Assembly: GCF_004519305.1 (NCBI RefSeq)
Contig: NZ_SOZA01000046.1
Location: 1-38,403, forward strand
Origin: Pseudomonas sp. RIT623
GTDB taxonomy: Bacteria; Pseudomonadota; Gammaproteobacteria; Pseudomonadales; Pseudomonadaceae
Direction: 5' to 3'
Length of the DNA: 38,403 nt
Shown here: positions 17,555 through 26,277 of the stretch, piece after piece
Position numbering within the stretch: position 1 is the stretch's first letter
How the letters are laid out: every line of letters begins with the position of its first letter
The notes under the pieces: generated by a model
Seen by the model: the letters and a program-made list of their open reading frames with translations, nothing else
The model's database searches: none
Told to the model about the DNA's origin: nothing
Translations under genes and position numbers: made by a program

Positions 17555-19738
17555 TCAGTAATCCACGCGCCCGGTATGGCTGTTCAGCGAGATGACCCGG
17601 GTCTTGCCGATGCGGTGCCTGAAGATCTCGCGCAGGTACTTCACCGCCTTCTTCACGCACTCGCGCGACAGGCGGATGTCGTTGATCGAGACGAAGCGGC
17701 TCTTGTCGTTGATCAGTTCGCGGTACTTCTTCTCGTACATCGGCTTGATCGCATACCAGTTGGTGTCGAGGATCTTCGCCGGGTTCTCGAACTCGTTGAG
17801 CAGGTCATCGATGCGCGCCTCGTCGAAGTGCTCACTGGTGATGAACTCGAGAATGGCGTTGTCCATGGTGTCGTCGAAACGGTACGGATTACGCGCGAAG
17901 CAACGCTTGATGAATGCCACGATCAAGGTCAGGAAGTCGTCCGACAGGCACGGGCTCTTGGCGATCAGGGTGGTCAGCGACAGGTTGGCCGAGGCGCCGA
18001 TCACCAGCGCGTAGCGCTTGAGCGTGGTGTTGGGGAACAGGCTGTTGAGGTGGGTCTTGAGCCGGTTCAGGTCCATGTACGACAGCTTGTAGTCCTTGGG
18101 CAGGGAGACGATCGACACCACCGACGAGCAGTTCTTGAAGAAGTGCAGGTCGTGCAGCGCCGCGGCGTCGTAGCCCGAGGCCTGGTATTGCTCCAGCGCG
18201 GCGCGGTAGCGGCGCGATTCGATCGGCAGCAGGCTGATGCCTTCGATGGCCTGGGTCTGCTTGTTGAAGTGCGGCAGGTCGATGGAGCGGAAGAACAGGT
18301 CGTCGATGTCCAGGCGCGGCTGCTCGCGCTCGAACACCTTGAACTTGTCCGACCCTGCAGGCGGCACTTCCGGCACCACCGACTCGGCATAGGCGATGGC
18401 CACCGGGCCGGCCAGGCTCATGAACAGGTCGTTGGCGTCCAGGCGGATGGTCTCGCCGATGTCGATGCCCGCGCGGCGGAAGTAGTTCTGGTCGTAGTCG
18501 GTGGTCACCGCCTGGGCGGTGAGGATGTTGAAGATCTGTTGGGAGATGTACTGGTTGGCGTGCTTCTCCATGGCGTTGACGTCGATGTTCTGGATCGTGC
18601 CGTCGTCGCTCTCCTCGGCGTAGCGCATGATGTCGTTGGAAATCAGCATCATCGCGTTCCACGGGCGGATGCGGCCCATGACGCTGGCTTCGCTGCTGTC
18701 TTCATTGTCGAAGTTGTACGAGAAGTCCCATTCTTCCGACAGGTACTTGCACAGCAGGCGGCCGGCGTTGATGTGCAGCGCCTCGGACATTTCGCTGCGG
18801 TGATCGGAGGCGTTGGGCAGCACGCAGATGCCGCTGGTGAAGATCGGTTCGAAGACGAACGAATGCCCGCTCTTGCCGTCGTTCTCGTCGGCCGGCTTGG
18901 TGTCGAAGGTCTTGTTCATGTACGAGTACTGCTGGGCCAGGCCGAACTCCGAGGCCATGCCCGAGCCGGTGCCGCCGCCGGCGCTGAAGATGTAGAAATA
19001 CAGGCGCGACTGGTTGGCCTTGATGCCGCAGGAATCGATCAGGTACGAGTGGATCAGCTTCCAGTCGGCGCTGGAGAAACGCTGGGTGTCCTTGTTGAGG
19101 ATGATCTTGGCCAGGTACTGGCCGAGGATCGGCGCGTTGCCGGCGCCGCCGGCATGCACCTCGGACAGGTCCATGATCTTCATCTTGCTGTAGTCGCGCA
19201 AAAAGCCACCGCGCTCGCCCTTGCGCGAGAAGCGGATACGCCCGGCGATGTCCTTGTCCAGGTCGCCGAGCATCACCAGCGGCTCGACCAGGAACACCGG
19301 CTTGGCCGCCTTGTTCTGTACCAGGCGCAGGTTCTGGCGGATCCAGCGCGCCGGGCTGTAGCCCGCTTCGCCCTTGAAGCGGTCCTCGTTGTTGTACTCG
19401 TTGAGGAAGAATGTGCGGGCGTTGTATACCAGCTCCGCCACGTCCAGGGCGATGTTCGAGCCGCAACGACCCAGGCCGATCAGGCACACCGACGGGAACT
19501 GCTGCTCCAGGCGCAGTTGGTCCTCGTCCTCGACATGCAGGTTGGGCGGGAACACCAGGTCGCGCAGGCCATCGAGGTTGTCGAGGATGCGCTGGATGTC
19601 CTGCTCGGTGAAGTACAGGTACTGCTGCGCGGGCAGGCTGCGGGCGGCGGGAAGGTCCCGGTTGCTGCCCGCGGTCAGCGAAGTGGGGCTGAGCGACGAC
19701 TCGGGGACCGCATTGGCAGAAGTGTTCGTAGAGGTCAT
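17555..19738 (-). CDS. Large tubulin/FtsZ-superfamily GTPase-like protein
   Basis: The protein has about 727 residues, much larger than FtsZ (about 390) or tubulin (about 450). From the ATG at 19738 the tubulin-fold loops appear in order: GLGRCGSN (88-95, T1-like), GAGNAPILG (about 199-207, T3-like), SAGGGTGSG (252-260, the tubulin signature, T4) and RLDANDL (432-438, T7-like, with Asp434 and Asp437 where FtsZ has its catalytic Asp pair). So nucleotide binding and polymer-dependent hydrolysis look possible. Residues 1-70 are a polar, probably disordered leader. About 250 residues after the core contain more alpha/beta segments and a basic end. There is no signal peptide or membrane helix. Start choice is uncertain: neither 19738 nor the in-frame ATG at 19786 has a good ribosome binding site. 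No partner gene is adjacent, and its cellular role is unknown. Confidence 0.85.
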   Translation of the reverse strand: MTSTNTSANAVPESSLSPTSLTAGSNRDLPAARSLPAQQYLYFTEQDIQRILDNLDGLRDLVFPPNLHVEDEDQLRLEQQFPSVCLIGLGRCGSNIALDVAELVYNARTFFLNEYNNEDRFKGEAGYSPARWIRQNLRLVQNKAAKPVFLVEPLVMLGDLDKDIAGRIRFSRKGERGGFLRDYSKMKIMDLSEVHAGGAGNAPILGQYLAKIILNKDTQRFSSADWKLIHSYLIDSCGIKANQSRLYFYIFSAGGGTGSGMASEFGLAQQYSYMNKTFDTKPADENDGKSGHSFVFEPIFTSGICVLPNASDHRSEMSEALHINAGRLLCKYLSEEWDFSYNFDNEDSSEASVMGRIRPWNAMMLISNDIMRYAEESDDGTIQNIDVNAMEKHANQYISQQIFNILTAQAVTTDYDQNYFRRAGIDIGETIRLDANDLFMSLAGPVAIAYAESVVPEVPPAGSDKFKVFEREQPRLDIDDLFFRSIDLPHFNKQTQAIEGISLLPIESRRYRAALEQYQASGYDAAALHDLHFFKNCSSVVSIVSLPKDYKLSYMDLNRLKTHLNSLFPNTTLKRYALVIGASANLSLTTLIAKSPCLSDDFLTLIVAFIKRCFARNPYRFDDTMDNAILEFITSEHFDEARIDDLLNEFENPAKILDTNWYAIKPMYEKKYRELINDKSRFVSINDIRLSRECVKKAVKYLREIFRHRIGKTRVISLNSHTGRVDY

Positions 19739-19850
19739 AGTGCGCCATTTGCCTGAAGTGATTGGCTTCCCGGTGATGCATGTCATCTGGCCATCACGGG
19801 AAATTTCGCGACTTTATCAGTGCGTCTTTTTCTCATGCGATAGGGGTTTT

Positions 19851-19867
19851 CCTTAGCGCGACTAAGG
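19851..19867. promoter_or_regulatory. Dyad in the region between the tubulin-like and dehydrogenase genes
   Basis: CCTTAG-CGCGA-CTAAGG is a perfect 6-5-6 inverted repeat, followed on the plus strand by TTTTT. It could be an operator for the divergent promoters or a weak early terminator in the dehydrogenase leader. It lies 63 bp before the dehydrogenase ATG. Confidence 0.4.
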
Positions 19868-19929
19868 TTTTTGCCTCGCACCCGCATTGCATCGTCCGTT
19901 TGTCACGCTTCTTTAATCTGGAGTTGCTC

Positions 19930-20817
19930 ATGAGTACTGCCTTGCCTTCGTTGGGGTTCGCCGGGATCGGCTTGATGGGGCTGCCGATGTGCCGCCGCTT
20001 GCTGGCGGCCGGCTACCCGCTGACCGTGTGGAACCGCAGCCCGGACAAGTGCGCCGAGCTGGTCGCCGCCGGCGCGCGCTTGGCCAGCAGCCCCGCCGAG
20101 CTGTGCGCGGCGGTGGACATGGTGCTGCTGTGCCTGGCCGACACGGCGGTGGTGCGCGAGGTGGTCTTCGGTGAACAGGGCATTGCCCAGGGCGGGCGCA
20201 GCGGTCAACTGCTGGTGGATTTATCCAGCCTCGAGCCGAGCGCAACCCGGGAGATGGCCGCGACACTGGCGGCGCTGTGTGGCATGGCCTGGCTCGATGC
20301 GCCTGTGTCTGGCGGCACCCCCGGTGCCGAGGCCGGCAGCCTGGCGATCATGGTCGGCGGCGAGGCGAGCGATCTGCAGCGGGCGCGGCCGGTGCTGCTG
20401 ACCCTGGGCCAGCGGGTCACGCACATGGGCGCGGTGGGGGCCGGCCAGGTGACCAAGGCCTGCAACCAGATGATCGTCGCCTGCAACGCCCTGGTGATTG
20501 CCGAGGTGGTGGCTTTGGCCGAGCAGTCAGGGGTCGATGCACGGTTGCTTGCCGAGGCCCTGGCCGGTGGCTTCGCCGACTCCAAGCCGTTGCAGATCCT
20601 CGCCCCGCAAATGGCCGAAAGCCGCTTCGAGCCGGTCAAGTGGCATGTGCGTACCCTGCTCAAGGACCTCGACGGCGCGGTGAAACTGTCCCGCGAGCGG
20701 GGCTCGGCGACTCCGCTCAGTGCCCTCGCCGCGCAATTGATGCGCCTGCACGGTAGCCAGGGGTATCTGGAAAAAGATCCGGCGACCCTGGTAGCGCTGT
20801 ATCGCAACAAGGACTGA
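19930..20817 (+). CDS. NAD(P)-dependent beta-hydroxyacid dehydrogenase (3-hydroxyisobutyrate dehydrogenase family)
   Basis: The 295-residue protein shows the family order: N-terminal Rossmann motif GFAGIGLMGLPMCRRLLAAG (9-28), WNRSPDK cofactor-specificity loop, substrate-binding DAPVSGGTPGAEAGSL (about 123-138), and catalytic Lys176 in GQVTKACNQM. Possible activities are 3-hydroxyisobutyrate, tartronate semialdehyde or succinic semialdehyde oxidoreduction, and the sequence alone does not decide. Valine catabolism would fit the liv operon nearby, but no other valine pathway gene is present. GGAG lies 6 bases before the ATG at 19930. Its last 101 bases overlap the convergent MHYT gene. Confidence 0.88.
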   Translation: MSTALPSLGFAGIGLMGLPMCRRLLAAGYPLTVWNRSPDKCAELVAAGARLASSPAELCAAVDMVLLCLADTAVVREVVFGEQGIAQGGRSGQLLVDLSSLEPSATREMAATLAALCGMAWLDAPVSGGTPGAEAGSLAIMVGGEASDLQRARPVLLTLGQRVTHMGAVGAGQVTKACNQMIVACNALVIAEVVALAEQSGVDARLLAEALAGGFADSKPLQILAPQMAESRFEPVKWHVRTLLKDLDGAVKLSRERGSATPLSALAAQLMRLHGSQGYLEKDPATLVALYRNKD

Positions 20818-22981
20818 ATGCACAGGCCTGGCGGTCGAGTCGCTCGAGCACTGGCCGCAATTCGGCCAGCGGCACCGGGCGGCTGAGCAGGTAGCCTTGC
20901 AGGAAGTCGCAGCCGTGGCTGGCGAGGAACTCATGTTGCTCGACGGTCTCGACGCCTTCGGTGACCACTTTCAGGTGCAAGGTGTGGGCCATGACGATGA
21001 TCGCCTGGACGATCTCGCGGTCCTTCTGGCTGCCCGGCACCTCGTGGATGAACGAGCGGTCGATCTTCAGCACGTCCAGCGGCAGGCGCTTGAGGTAGGC
21101 CAGCGAGGAGTAGCCGGTGCCGAAGTCGTCGATCGACAGTGCCACGCCCATGGCGCGGATGCGCTTGAGCAGGCTGACGGTGTGCTGGATATCGCCCATC
21201 AACGCGTTCTCGGTGACTTCCAGTTCCAGCTGGCGCGCGGTGAGCCCGGCCTGGAACAGCGCCATTTCCACTTCCGTGGCCAGCTCCTCGCGGCCCAGGG
21301 TCAGCGCCGAGCAGTTCACCGTGACCTTGAGCTCGCCATACCCATGCCGGTTGAGCTGGGCCAGGTCCTCGCAGGCGCGGCGTAGCACCCACAGGTCGAG
21401 GTCGGCAATCAGGCCGTTGGCCTCGGCGATACAGATGAACCGTTCCGGGTTGAGCAGGCCATGCTGTGGATGCTGCCAGCGCACCAGCGCCTCGAGCTTG
21501 GCCACCTGGCCACTGCGCAGGTCGAAGATCGGCTGGTAATGCACGCACAGGCCGCGTTCCTCGAACAGTGCCACGCGCAGCTCCTCCTCGAGTTGCAGTT
21601 CGAGGGTGGCGCGGGTTTTCAGGCCGTCGTTGAAGAAGTTCAGGTTGTTGCGCCCGCAGCCCTTGGATTGGTACAGCGCCAGGTCGGCGTTCTTCAGTAG
21701 CTCTTCGGTGCTCAGGCCGTCGTCGGGGAAGATGCTGATGCCGATGCTGGTGGTCATCACCATGCGCCGGCCGGCCAGGTCGATGGGCTCCTTCATTCGC
21801 TGCATGATGCGTTGGGCCAGGTGGCGGGCTTCGTCGCGGCTGTTGAGGTTGGTGACGATGCAGAACTCGTCGCCGCCAAAGCGGGCGACCAAGTCCTGGC
21901 TGCGGGTGGCGGCCTTGATATGCCCGGCGATCACCTTGAGCAGTTCGTCGCCCGCGGCATGGCCGAGGCTGTCGTTGATGCGCTTGAAGTGGTCTATGTC
22001 GAGGAACATCACCGCCAGCATGCCGTCGTGGGCCGCCTGTTCGGCCAGGCGCTCGGCGAACACCTGGTTGAAACCGCGGCGGTTGACCAGGTTGGTCAGG
22101 GCGTCGTAATGGGCCGCCTGCTGCAATGACACCCGTGCTTGGTCGAGTTGGCTGAGCAGCACGTTGACCCGGCGCAGGTCGTGCTCCTTGCTTTGCAGCT
22201 TCTTGTCGGCCAGGGCGGCGCTGATGCTGCTGCCGCTGATTAGCAGGGTGATGAAGGCGATGGTCAGCGCCAATTGCAGGCTGTTGTCCACGCTGGGCAG
22301 GCGCAGCGCGGTCTCGCTGGGGATCACCAGGGTCATCGCCGTCATGCCGGTGAAGTGGGTCAGCACGATGCCGCCGGCCATCAGCAGGCTGGCGCCGTAC
22401 TTGAGCAGCAGGTGCATGGTGCCACTGCCCTGGTGAAAATAGCGGGCCATCAGCAGCGCCACCAGGCTGGTGGCGATGGCGATAGCGATGGACGCCAGCA
22501 GGGGGCCAGTCTGGTAGTACTGTTGGGCGCTGGTCTGCAGCGCGGCCATGCCGGTGTAGTGCATGGCGCTGATGCCCAGGCCGATGAACAGCGCGGTTTG
22601 CAGGTAGTGGCGCAGGTGCATGTGGCTGCGATCGAGGCTGTTCATCGCCAGCCACGCGGCGCATAGGGCGATCAGCAGCGACAGGCCGGTGAGCGGGGCG
22701 TCATAGTGGATTTCCAGCGGGGCCTGGAAGGCCAGCATGCTGATGAAGTGCATGGCCCAGATGCCGCCGGCCAGGCAGCAGGCGCCCAGCACCCGCCATT
22801 GTCGGCGTGCCATGCGGTCTTCGCAGTGGCTCTGGCGCTCGGCCATGTCCAGGGTGGCGAAACAGGCGGCGCAGGCTACGGCATAGGCGAGCAGCACCAG
22901 GAAGGGGTTGTGTCGGCAGTCGAGGATGATCTGTCCGGTCGCCGGTAGCTCGGCGAACAATTGCAGTCCCAGCCACTCCAT
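20717..22981 (-). CDS. MHYT-GGDEF-EAL c-di-GMP signalling protein
   Basis: The 754-residue inner-membrane protein starts with an MHYT sensor: seven predicted helices with AMHF (77-80), MHYT (140-143) and THFTGM (208-213), thought to bind metal and sense a diatomic gas. A GGDEF domain follows (motif 369-373, RxxD inhibitory site R360-D363), then an EAL domain (EAL 497-499, NALMGD, DDFGTGYSS, KIDRSF, EGVET). Both catalytic motifs are intact, so it could make and degrade c-di-GMP. The ATG at 22981 has AGAGG 6 bases upstream. The last 38 or so residues extend past the EAL domain and are encoded antisense to the 3' end of the dehydrogenase gene. It lies downstream of rapA on the same strand with a 313 bp gap. 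Confidence 0.95.
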   Translation of the reverse strand: MEWLGLQLFAELPATGQIILDCRHNPFLVLLAYAVACAACFATLDMAERQSHCEDRMARRQWRVLGACCLAGGIWAMHFISMLAFQAPLEIHYDAPLTGLSLLIALCAAWLAMNSLDRSHMHLRHYLQTALFIGLGISAMHYTGMAALQTSAQQYYQTGPLLASIAIAIATSLVALLMARYFHQGSGTMHLLLKYGASLLMAGGIVLTHFTGMTAMTLVIPSETALRLPSVDNSLQLALTIAFITLLISGSSISAALADKKLQSKEHDLRRVNVLLSQLDQARVSLQQAAHYDALTNLVNRRGFNQVFAERLAEQAAHDGMLAVMFLDIDHFKRINDSLGHAAGDELLKVIAGHIKAATRSQDLVARFGGDEFCIVTNLNSRDEARHLAQRIMQRMKEPIDLAGRRMVMTTSIGISIFPDDGLSTEELLKNADLALYQSKGCGRNNLNFFNDGLKTRATLELQLEEELRVALFEERGLCVHYQPIFDLRSGQVAKLEALVRWQHPQHGLLNPERFICIAEANGLIADLDLWVLRRACEDLAQLNRHGYGELKVTVNCSALTLGREELATEVEMALFQAGLTARQLELEVTENALMGDIQHTVSLLKRIRAMGVALSIDDFGTGYSSLAYLKRLPLDVLKIDRSFIHEVPGSQKDREIVQAIIVMAHTLHLKVVTEGVETVEQHEFLASHGCDFLQGYLLSRPVPLAELRPVLERLDRQACAFSPCCDTALPGSPDLFPDTPGYRAGASIARRGH

Positions 22982-23294
22982 TGCAGGCCTCTTCGTCGAG
23001 TCTTCACTCGTCCCCAAAAAGCACGGATGGAGACTGTTCCTGCTGGAGTATAGGAATGCAGGCTTAAGCCTTCCTGATTAATGGCACTTTGGTTTCTACC
23101 ATTTGGATATGAAGGTAATAGCTGGAAGATCTAAATGGGTATTCAGTCTCGCGCGATCCCTGTAGGAGCGGCCTTGGGTCGCGAAGGGCTGCGAAGCAGC
23201 CCCGACAATCTTGCGACACAGCCAAGATCCTGGGGCCGCTGCGCGACCCTTTCGCGACCCAAGGCCGCTCCTACAGGAGATGCGCGAATCCCGA
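22982..23294. repeat. Intergenic region with a REP doublet and a 12 bp palindrome
   Basis: CTGTAGGAGCGGCCTTGG... at 23160-23185 is mirrored perfectly for 26 bp at 23251-23276, with further GC-rich stems between, a REP doublet. AGGCTTAAGCCT at 23060-23071 is a perfect palindrome 79 bp upstream of the MHYT gene start, inside its likely promoter region. No gene is seen in this stretch. Confidence 0.85.
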
Positions 23295-26141
23295 TCAGCC
23301 AGCGACAAGCACGCGGATCGCTTCCAGGCGCAGTGCCGCTTTTTCCAGCGCCGCCAGGCCCTCTTCACGCTGCTTGCGCAGGGCGTCGATCTCGCTGTCG
23401 CGCACGCTCGGGTTGACGGCCTTCAACGCAGTCAGGCGCGCCAGCTCCTCGTCGGCTTCGGCGGTCAGGCGCTGCCGGGCCTGGGCCACGCGCTCGTCGT
23501 GGGTTGGCAGGACCTTGGCCTCGCCGTCGGCGATGCGCTTGGCCAGCACGTCGCGCTGGGCCTGGACGAACTTGTTGGCACTGGCCTTGGGCACGCTTTC
23601 GAGCTGGTCGTTGAGGGTTTCGAAGGCCACCCGCGGGCCCAGGTCGTTGCCATTGGCATCGAGCAGGCAGCGCAGTGCCGCCGGTGGCAGGTAGCGGCCC
23701 AGTTGCAGGCTGCGCGGGGCTACCACCTCGCTGACATAGAGCAGCTCGAGCAGCACGGTGCCGGGCTTGAGGGCTTTGTTCTTGATCAGCGCCACGGCGG
23801 TGTTGCCCATCGAGCCGGACAGCACCAGGTCCATGCCACCCTGGACCATCGGGTGTTCCCAGGTGAGGAACTGCATGTCCTCGCGCGACAGCGCCTGGCC
23901 GCGGTCGTAGGTGATGGTCACGCCTTCGTCGTCGCCCAGCGGGAAGCTGGCGTCGAGCATCTTCTCGCTCGGCTTGAGCACCAAGGCGTTTTCCGAGTGG
24001 TCCTCGCTGTCGATGCCGAAGGCGTCGAACAGGGTTTCCATGTAGATCGGCAGGGCGAACTGGTCGTCCTGTTCGAGAATGTCCTCGACCAGGGCCTGGC
24101 CTTCGCCGGCACCACCGGAGTTGAGTTCCAGCAGGCGGTCACGGCCGGTGTGCAGCTCGGCTTCCAGGCGCTCGCGCTCGACGCGGGCCTCGGCCACCAG
24201 CTTGTCCCAACCCTTGTCGTCGCCGCCAGGCAGTTGCGCCAGCAGGCGCGGGCCGAACTGGTGCTGCAGGGCGTTGCCGGTCGGGCAGGTATTGAGGAAG
24301 GCGTTGAGGCCCTCGTGGTACCACTGGAACAGGCGCTGTTGCGGGCTGTCCTGCAAGTAGGGGATGTGCAGCTCGATGGTGTGCTTCTGGCCGATCCGGT
24401 CGAGACGGCCGATGCGCTGCTCGAGCAGGTCTGGGTGGGCCGGCAGGTCGAACATCACCAGGTGGTGGGCAAACTGGAAGTTGCGGCCTTCGCTGCCGAT
24501 CTCGGAGCAGATCAGCACCTGGGCGCCAAACTCCTCGTCGGCGAAATAGGCCGCGGCGCGGTCGCGCTCGAGGATGCTCATGCCCTCGTGGAACACCGTG
24601 GCTGGAATGCCGGAGCGCACGCGCAGGGCGTCTTCCAGGTCCATGGCGGTTTCGGCGTGGGCGCAGATCACCAGCACCTTGGTGCGCTTGAGCATTTTCA
24701 GGGTGTCGATCAGCCAGTCGACCCGCGGGTCGAAGCGCCACCAGCGCTCGTCGTCGGCGGTTTCGCCCTGGGCCTGGAAGGCCACTTCCGGGTACAGCTC
24801 GGCGCGCTCGCCGGACGGCAGCTCGGCGTACTGCTCGGGGTTGGCCAACGGGTAGGGGTGCAGCTGGCGTTCGGGGAAGCCCTGGATCGCCGCGCGGGTG
24901 TTACGGAACAGCACGCGGCCGGTGCCGTGGCGGTCGAGCAGTTCGCGGATCAGGCGGGCGCTGGCCTGGCTGTCGCCATCGCTGACAGCGGCCAGCAGCG
25001 CCTCGCCTTCGGCGCCGAGGAAGCCCTGGATGGTGGCGTGGGCCTTGGGCGACAGGCGGCCCTCGTCGAGCAGTTCCTGCACCGCCTCGGCCACCGGGCG
25101 ATAGTGCTCGCTCTCGGCGCGGAACGCGGCCAGGTCATGGAAACGGTTGGGGTCGAGCAGACGCAGGCGGGCGAAGTGGCTGTCCTGGCCGAGCTGTTCG
25201 GGGGTGGCGGTGAGCAGCAGCACGCCGGGGATCACCTGGGCCAGTTGCTCGACCAGGGCGTACTCGGGGCTGGCCTGTTCCTCGTGCCACACCAGGTGGT
25301 GGGCTTCGTCGACCACCATCAGGTCCCAGCCAGCGGCAAACAGCGCATCCTGGGCCTTCTCGTCGTCCACCAGCCACTCCAGGGCGACCAGCGCCAGCTG
25401 GGCATCCTCGAACGGGTTGCTGGCGTCGCTTTCGATGAAACGCTCGGCATCGAATAGCGCGACCTGCAGGTTGAAACGTCGGCGCATTTCCACCAGCCAT
25501 TGGTGCTGGAGGTTTTCCGGCACCAGGATCAGCACGCGGCTGGCGCGACCGGACAGCAGCTGGCGGTGGATCACCAGGCCGGCCTCGATGGTCTTGCCCA
25601 GGCCCACTTCGTCGGCCAGCAGTACGCGGGGGGCAATGCGGTCGGCCACTTCACGGGCGATGTGCAACTGGTGGGCGATAGGTTGGGCACGCACGCCACC
25701 CAGGCCCCACAGGGTGGAGAGCATCTGCTTGCTGGTGTGCTGCAGGGTGTTGTAGCGCAGCGAGAACCACGACAGCGGGTCGATCTGCCCGGCGAACAGA
25801 CGGTCGCTGGCCAGGCGGAACTGGATGAAGTTCGACAGTTGTGTCTCGGGTAGCGTGCACGCCTGGTTCTGCCCGTCGATGCCGTGGTAGACCAGCAGGC
25901 CGTCGACGTCCTCGACTTCACGCACGGTCAGCTTCCAGCCCTCGAAATGGGTGATCTGGTCGCCGGGCGAGAAACGCACGCGGGTCAGCGGCGCATTGCG
26001 TAGCGAGTACTGGCGGGTGTCGCCCGTGGCCGGGTAGAGCACGGTCAACAGGCGGCCATCCTGCGCCAGGATGGTCCCAAGACCTAGCTCGGCTTCGCTG
26101 TCGCTGATCCAGCGTTGCCCCGGTTGATACTGCTGCGCCAT
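23295..26141 (-). CDS. rapA: RNA polymerase-associated protein RapA (SNF2 ATPase)
   Basis: At 948 residues it has the full RapA length. The N-terminal Tudor-like domains (MAQQYQPGQRWISDSEAELG...) precede the SNF2/Swi2 helicase core: Walker A DEVGLGKT (177-184, Lys183), DEAH in VVDEAHHLVW (about 279-282) and the C-terminal lobe with CSEIGSEGRNFQFA and QRIGRLDRIGQ. A Spacer/RapA C-terminal region follows to residue 948. RapA binds RNA polymerase and recycles stalled or post-termination enzyme. It stands alone, with a REP doublet just downstream; a 6-2-6 inverted repeat (TACTCG-AA-CGAGTA, 26208-26221) lies 67 bp upstream of its start. Confidence 0.97.
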   Translation of the reverse strand: MAQQYQPGQRWISDSEAELGLGTILAQDGRLLTVLYPATGDTRQYSLRNAPLTRVRFSPGDQITHFEGWKLTVREVEDVDGLLVYHGIDGQNQACTLPETQLSNFIQFRLASDRLFAGQIDPLSWFSLRYNTLQHTSKQMLSTLWGLGGVRAQPIAHQLHIAREVADRIAPRVLLADEVGLGKTIEAGLVIHRQLLSGRASRVLILVPENLQHQWLVEMRRRFNLQVALFDAERFIESDASNPFEDAQLALVALEWLVDDEKAQDALFAAGWDLMVVDEAHHLVWHEEQASPEYALVEQLAQVIPGVLLLTATPEQLGQDSHFARLRLLDPNRFHDLAAFRAESEHYRPVAEAVQELLDEGRLSPKAHATIQGFLGAEGEALLAAVSDGDSQASARLIRELLDRHGTGRVLFRNTRAAIQGFPERQLHPYPLANPEQYAELPSGERAELYPEVAFQAQGETADDERWWRFDPRVDWLIDTLKMLKRTKVLVICAHAETAMDLEDALRVRSGIPATVFHEGMSILERDRAAAYFADEEFGAQVLICSEIGSEGRNFQFAHHLVMFDLPAHPDLLEQRIGRLDRIGQKHTIELHIPYLQDSPQQRLFQWYHEGLNAFLNTCPTGNALQHQFGPRLLAQLPGGDDKGWDKLVAEARVERERLEAELHTGRDRLLELNSGGAGEGQALVEDILEQDDQFALPIYMETLFDAFGIDSEDHSENALVLKPSEKMLDASFPLGDDEGVTITYDRGQALSREDMQFLTWEHPMVQGGMDLVLSGSMGNTAVALIKNKALKPGTVLLELLYVSEVVAPRSLQLGRYLPPAALRCLLDANGNDLGPRVAFETLNDQLESVPKASANKFVQAQRDVLAKRIADGEAKVLPTHDERVAQARQRLTAEADEELARLTALKAVNPSVRDSEIDALRKQREEGLAALEKAALRLEAIRVLVAG

Positions 26142-26277
26142 ACTGCCAAAACTCCCGCGATGAAAAAGCCGCTCATGTTACCGGATCGGCTGCGCCAGAC
26201 CAAAGATTACTCGAACGAGTAGAGAGTCTAGCGTGTTCGTCGAGGCACACCGTCCCGTCACGAGGGCCACGCGCCAC

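Noticed and set aside
17555..19738. Possibility that GGGTGSG in the large minus-strand protein is a chance glycine-rich stretch
   Set aside because: It is accompanied by three further tubulin-type loops in the right order, so chance is unlikely.
17549..19756. 735-codon plus-strand frame covering the whole tubulin-like gene
   Set aside because: The minus-strand protein has ordered tubulin motifs and balanced composition; the plus-strand product is Val/Gln/Arg/Asp-rich with no motif.
23211..25457. 748-codon plus-strand frame antisense to rapA
   Set aside because: RapA on the minus strand is complete and conserved; the opposite frame is a shadow.
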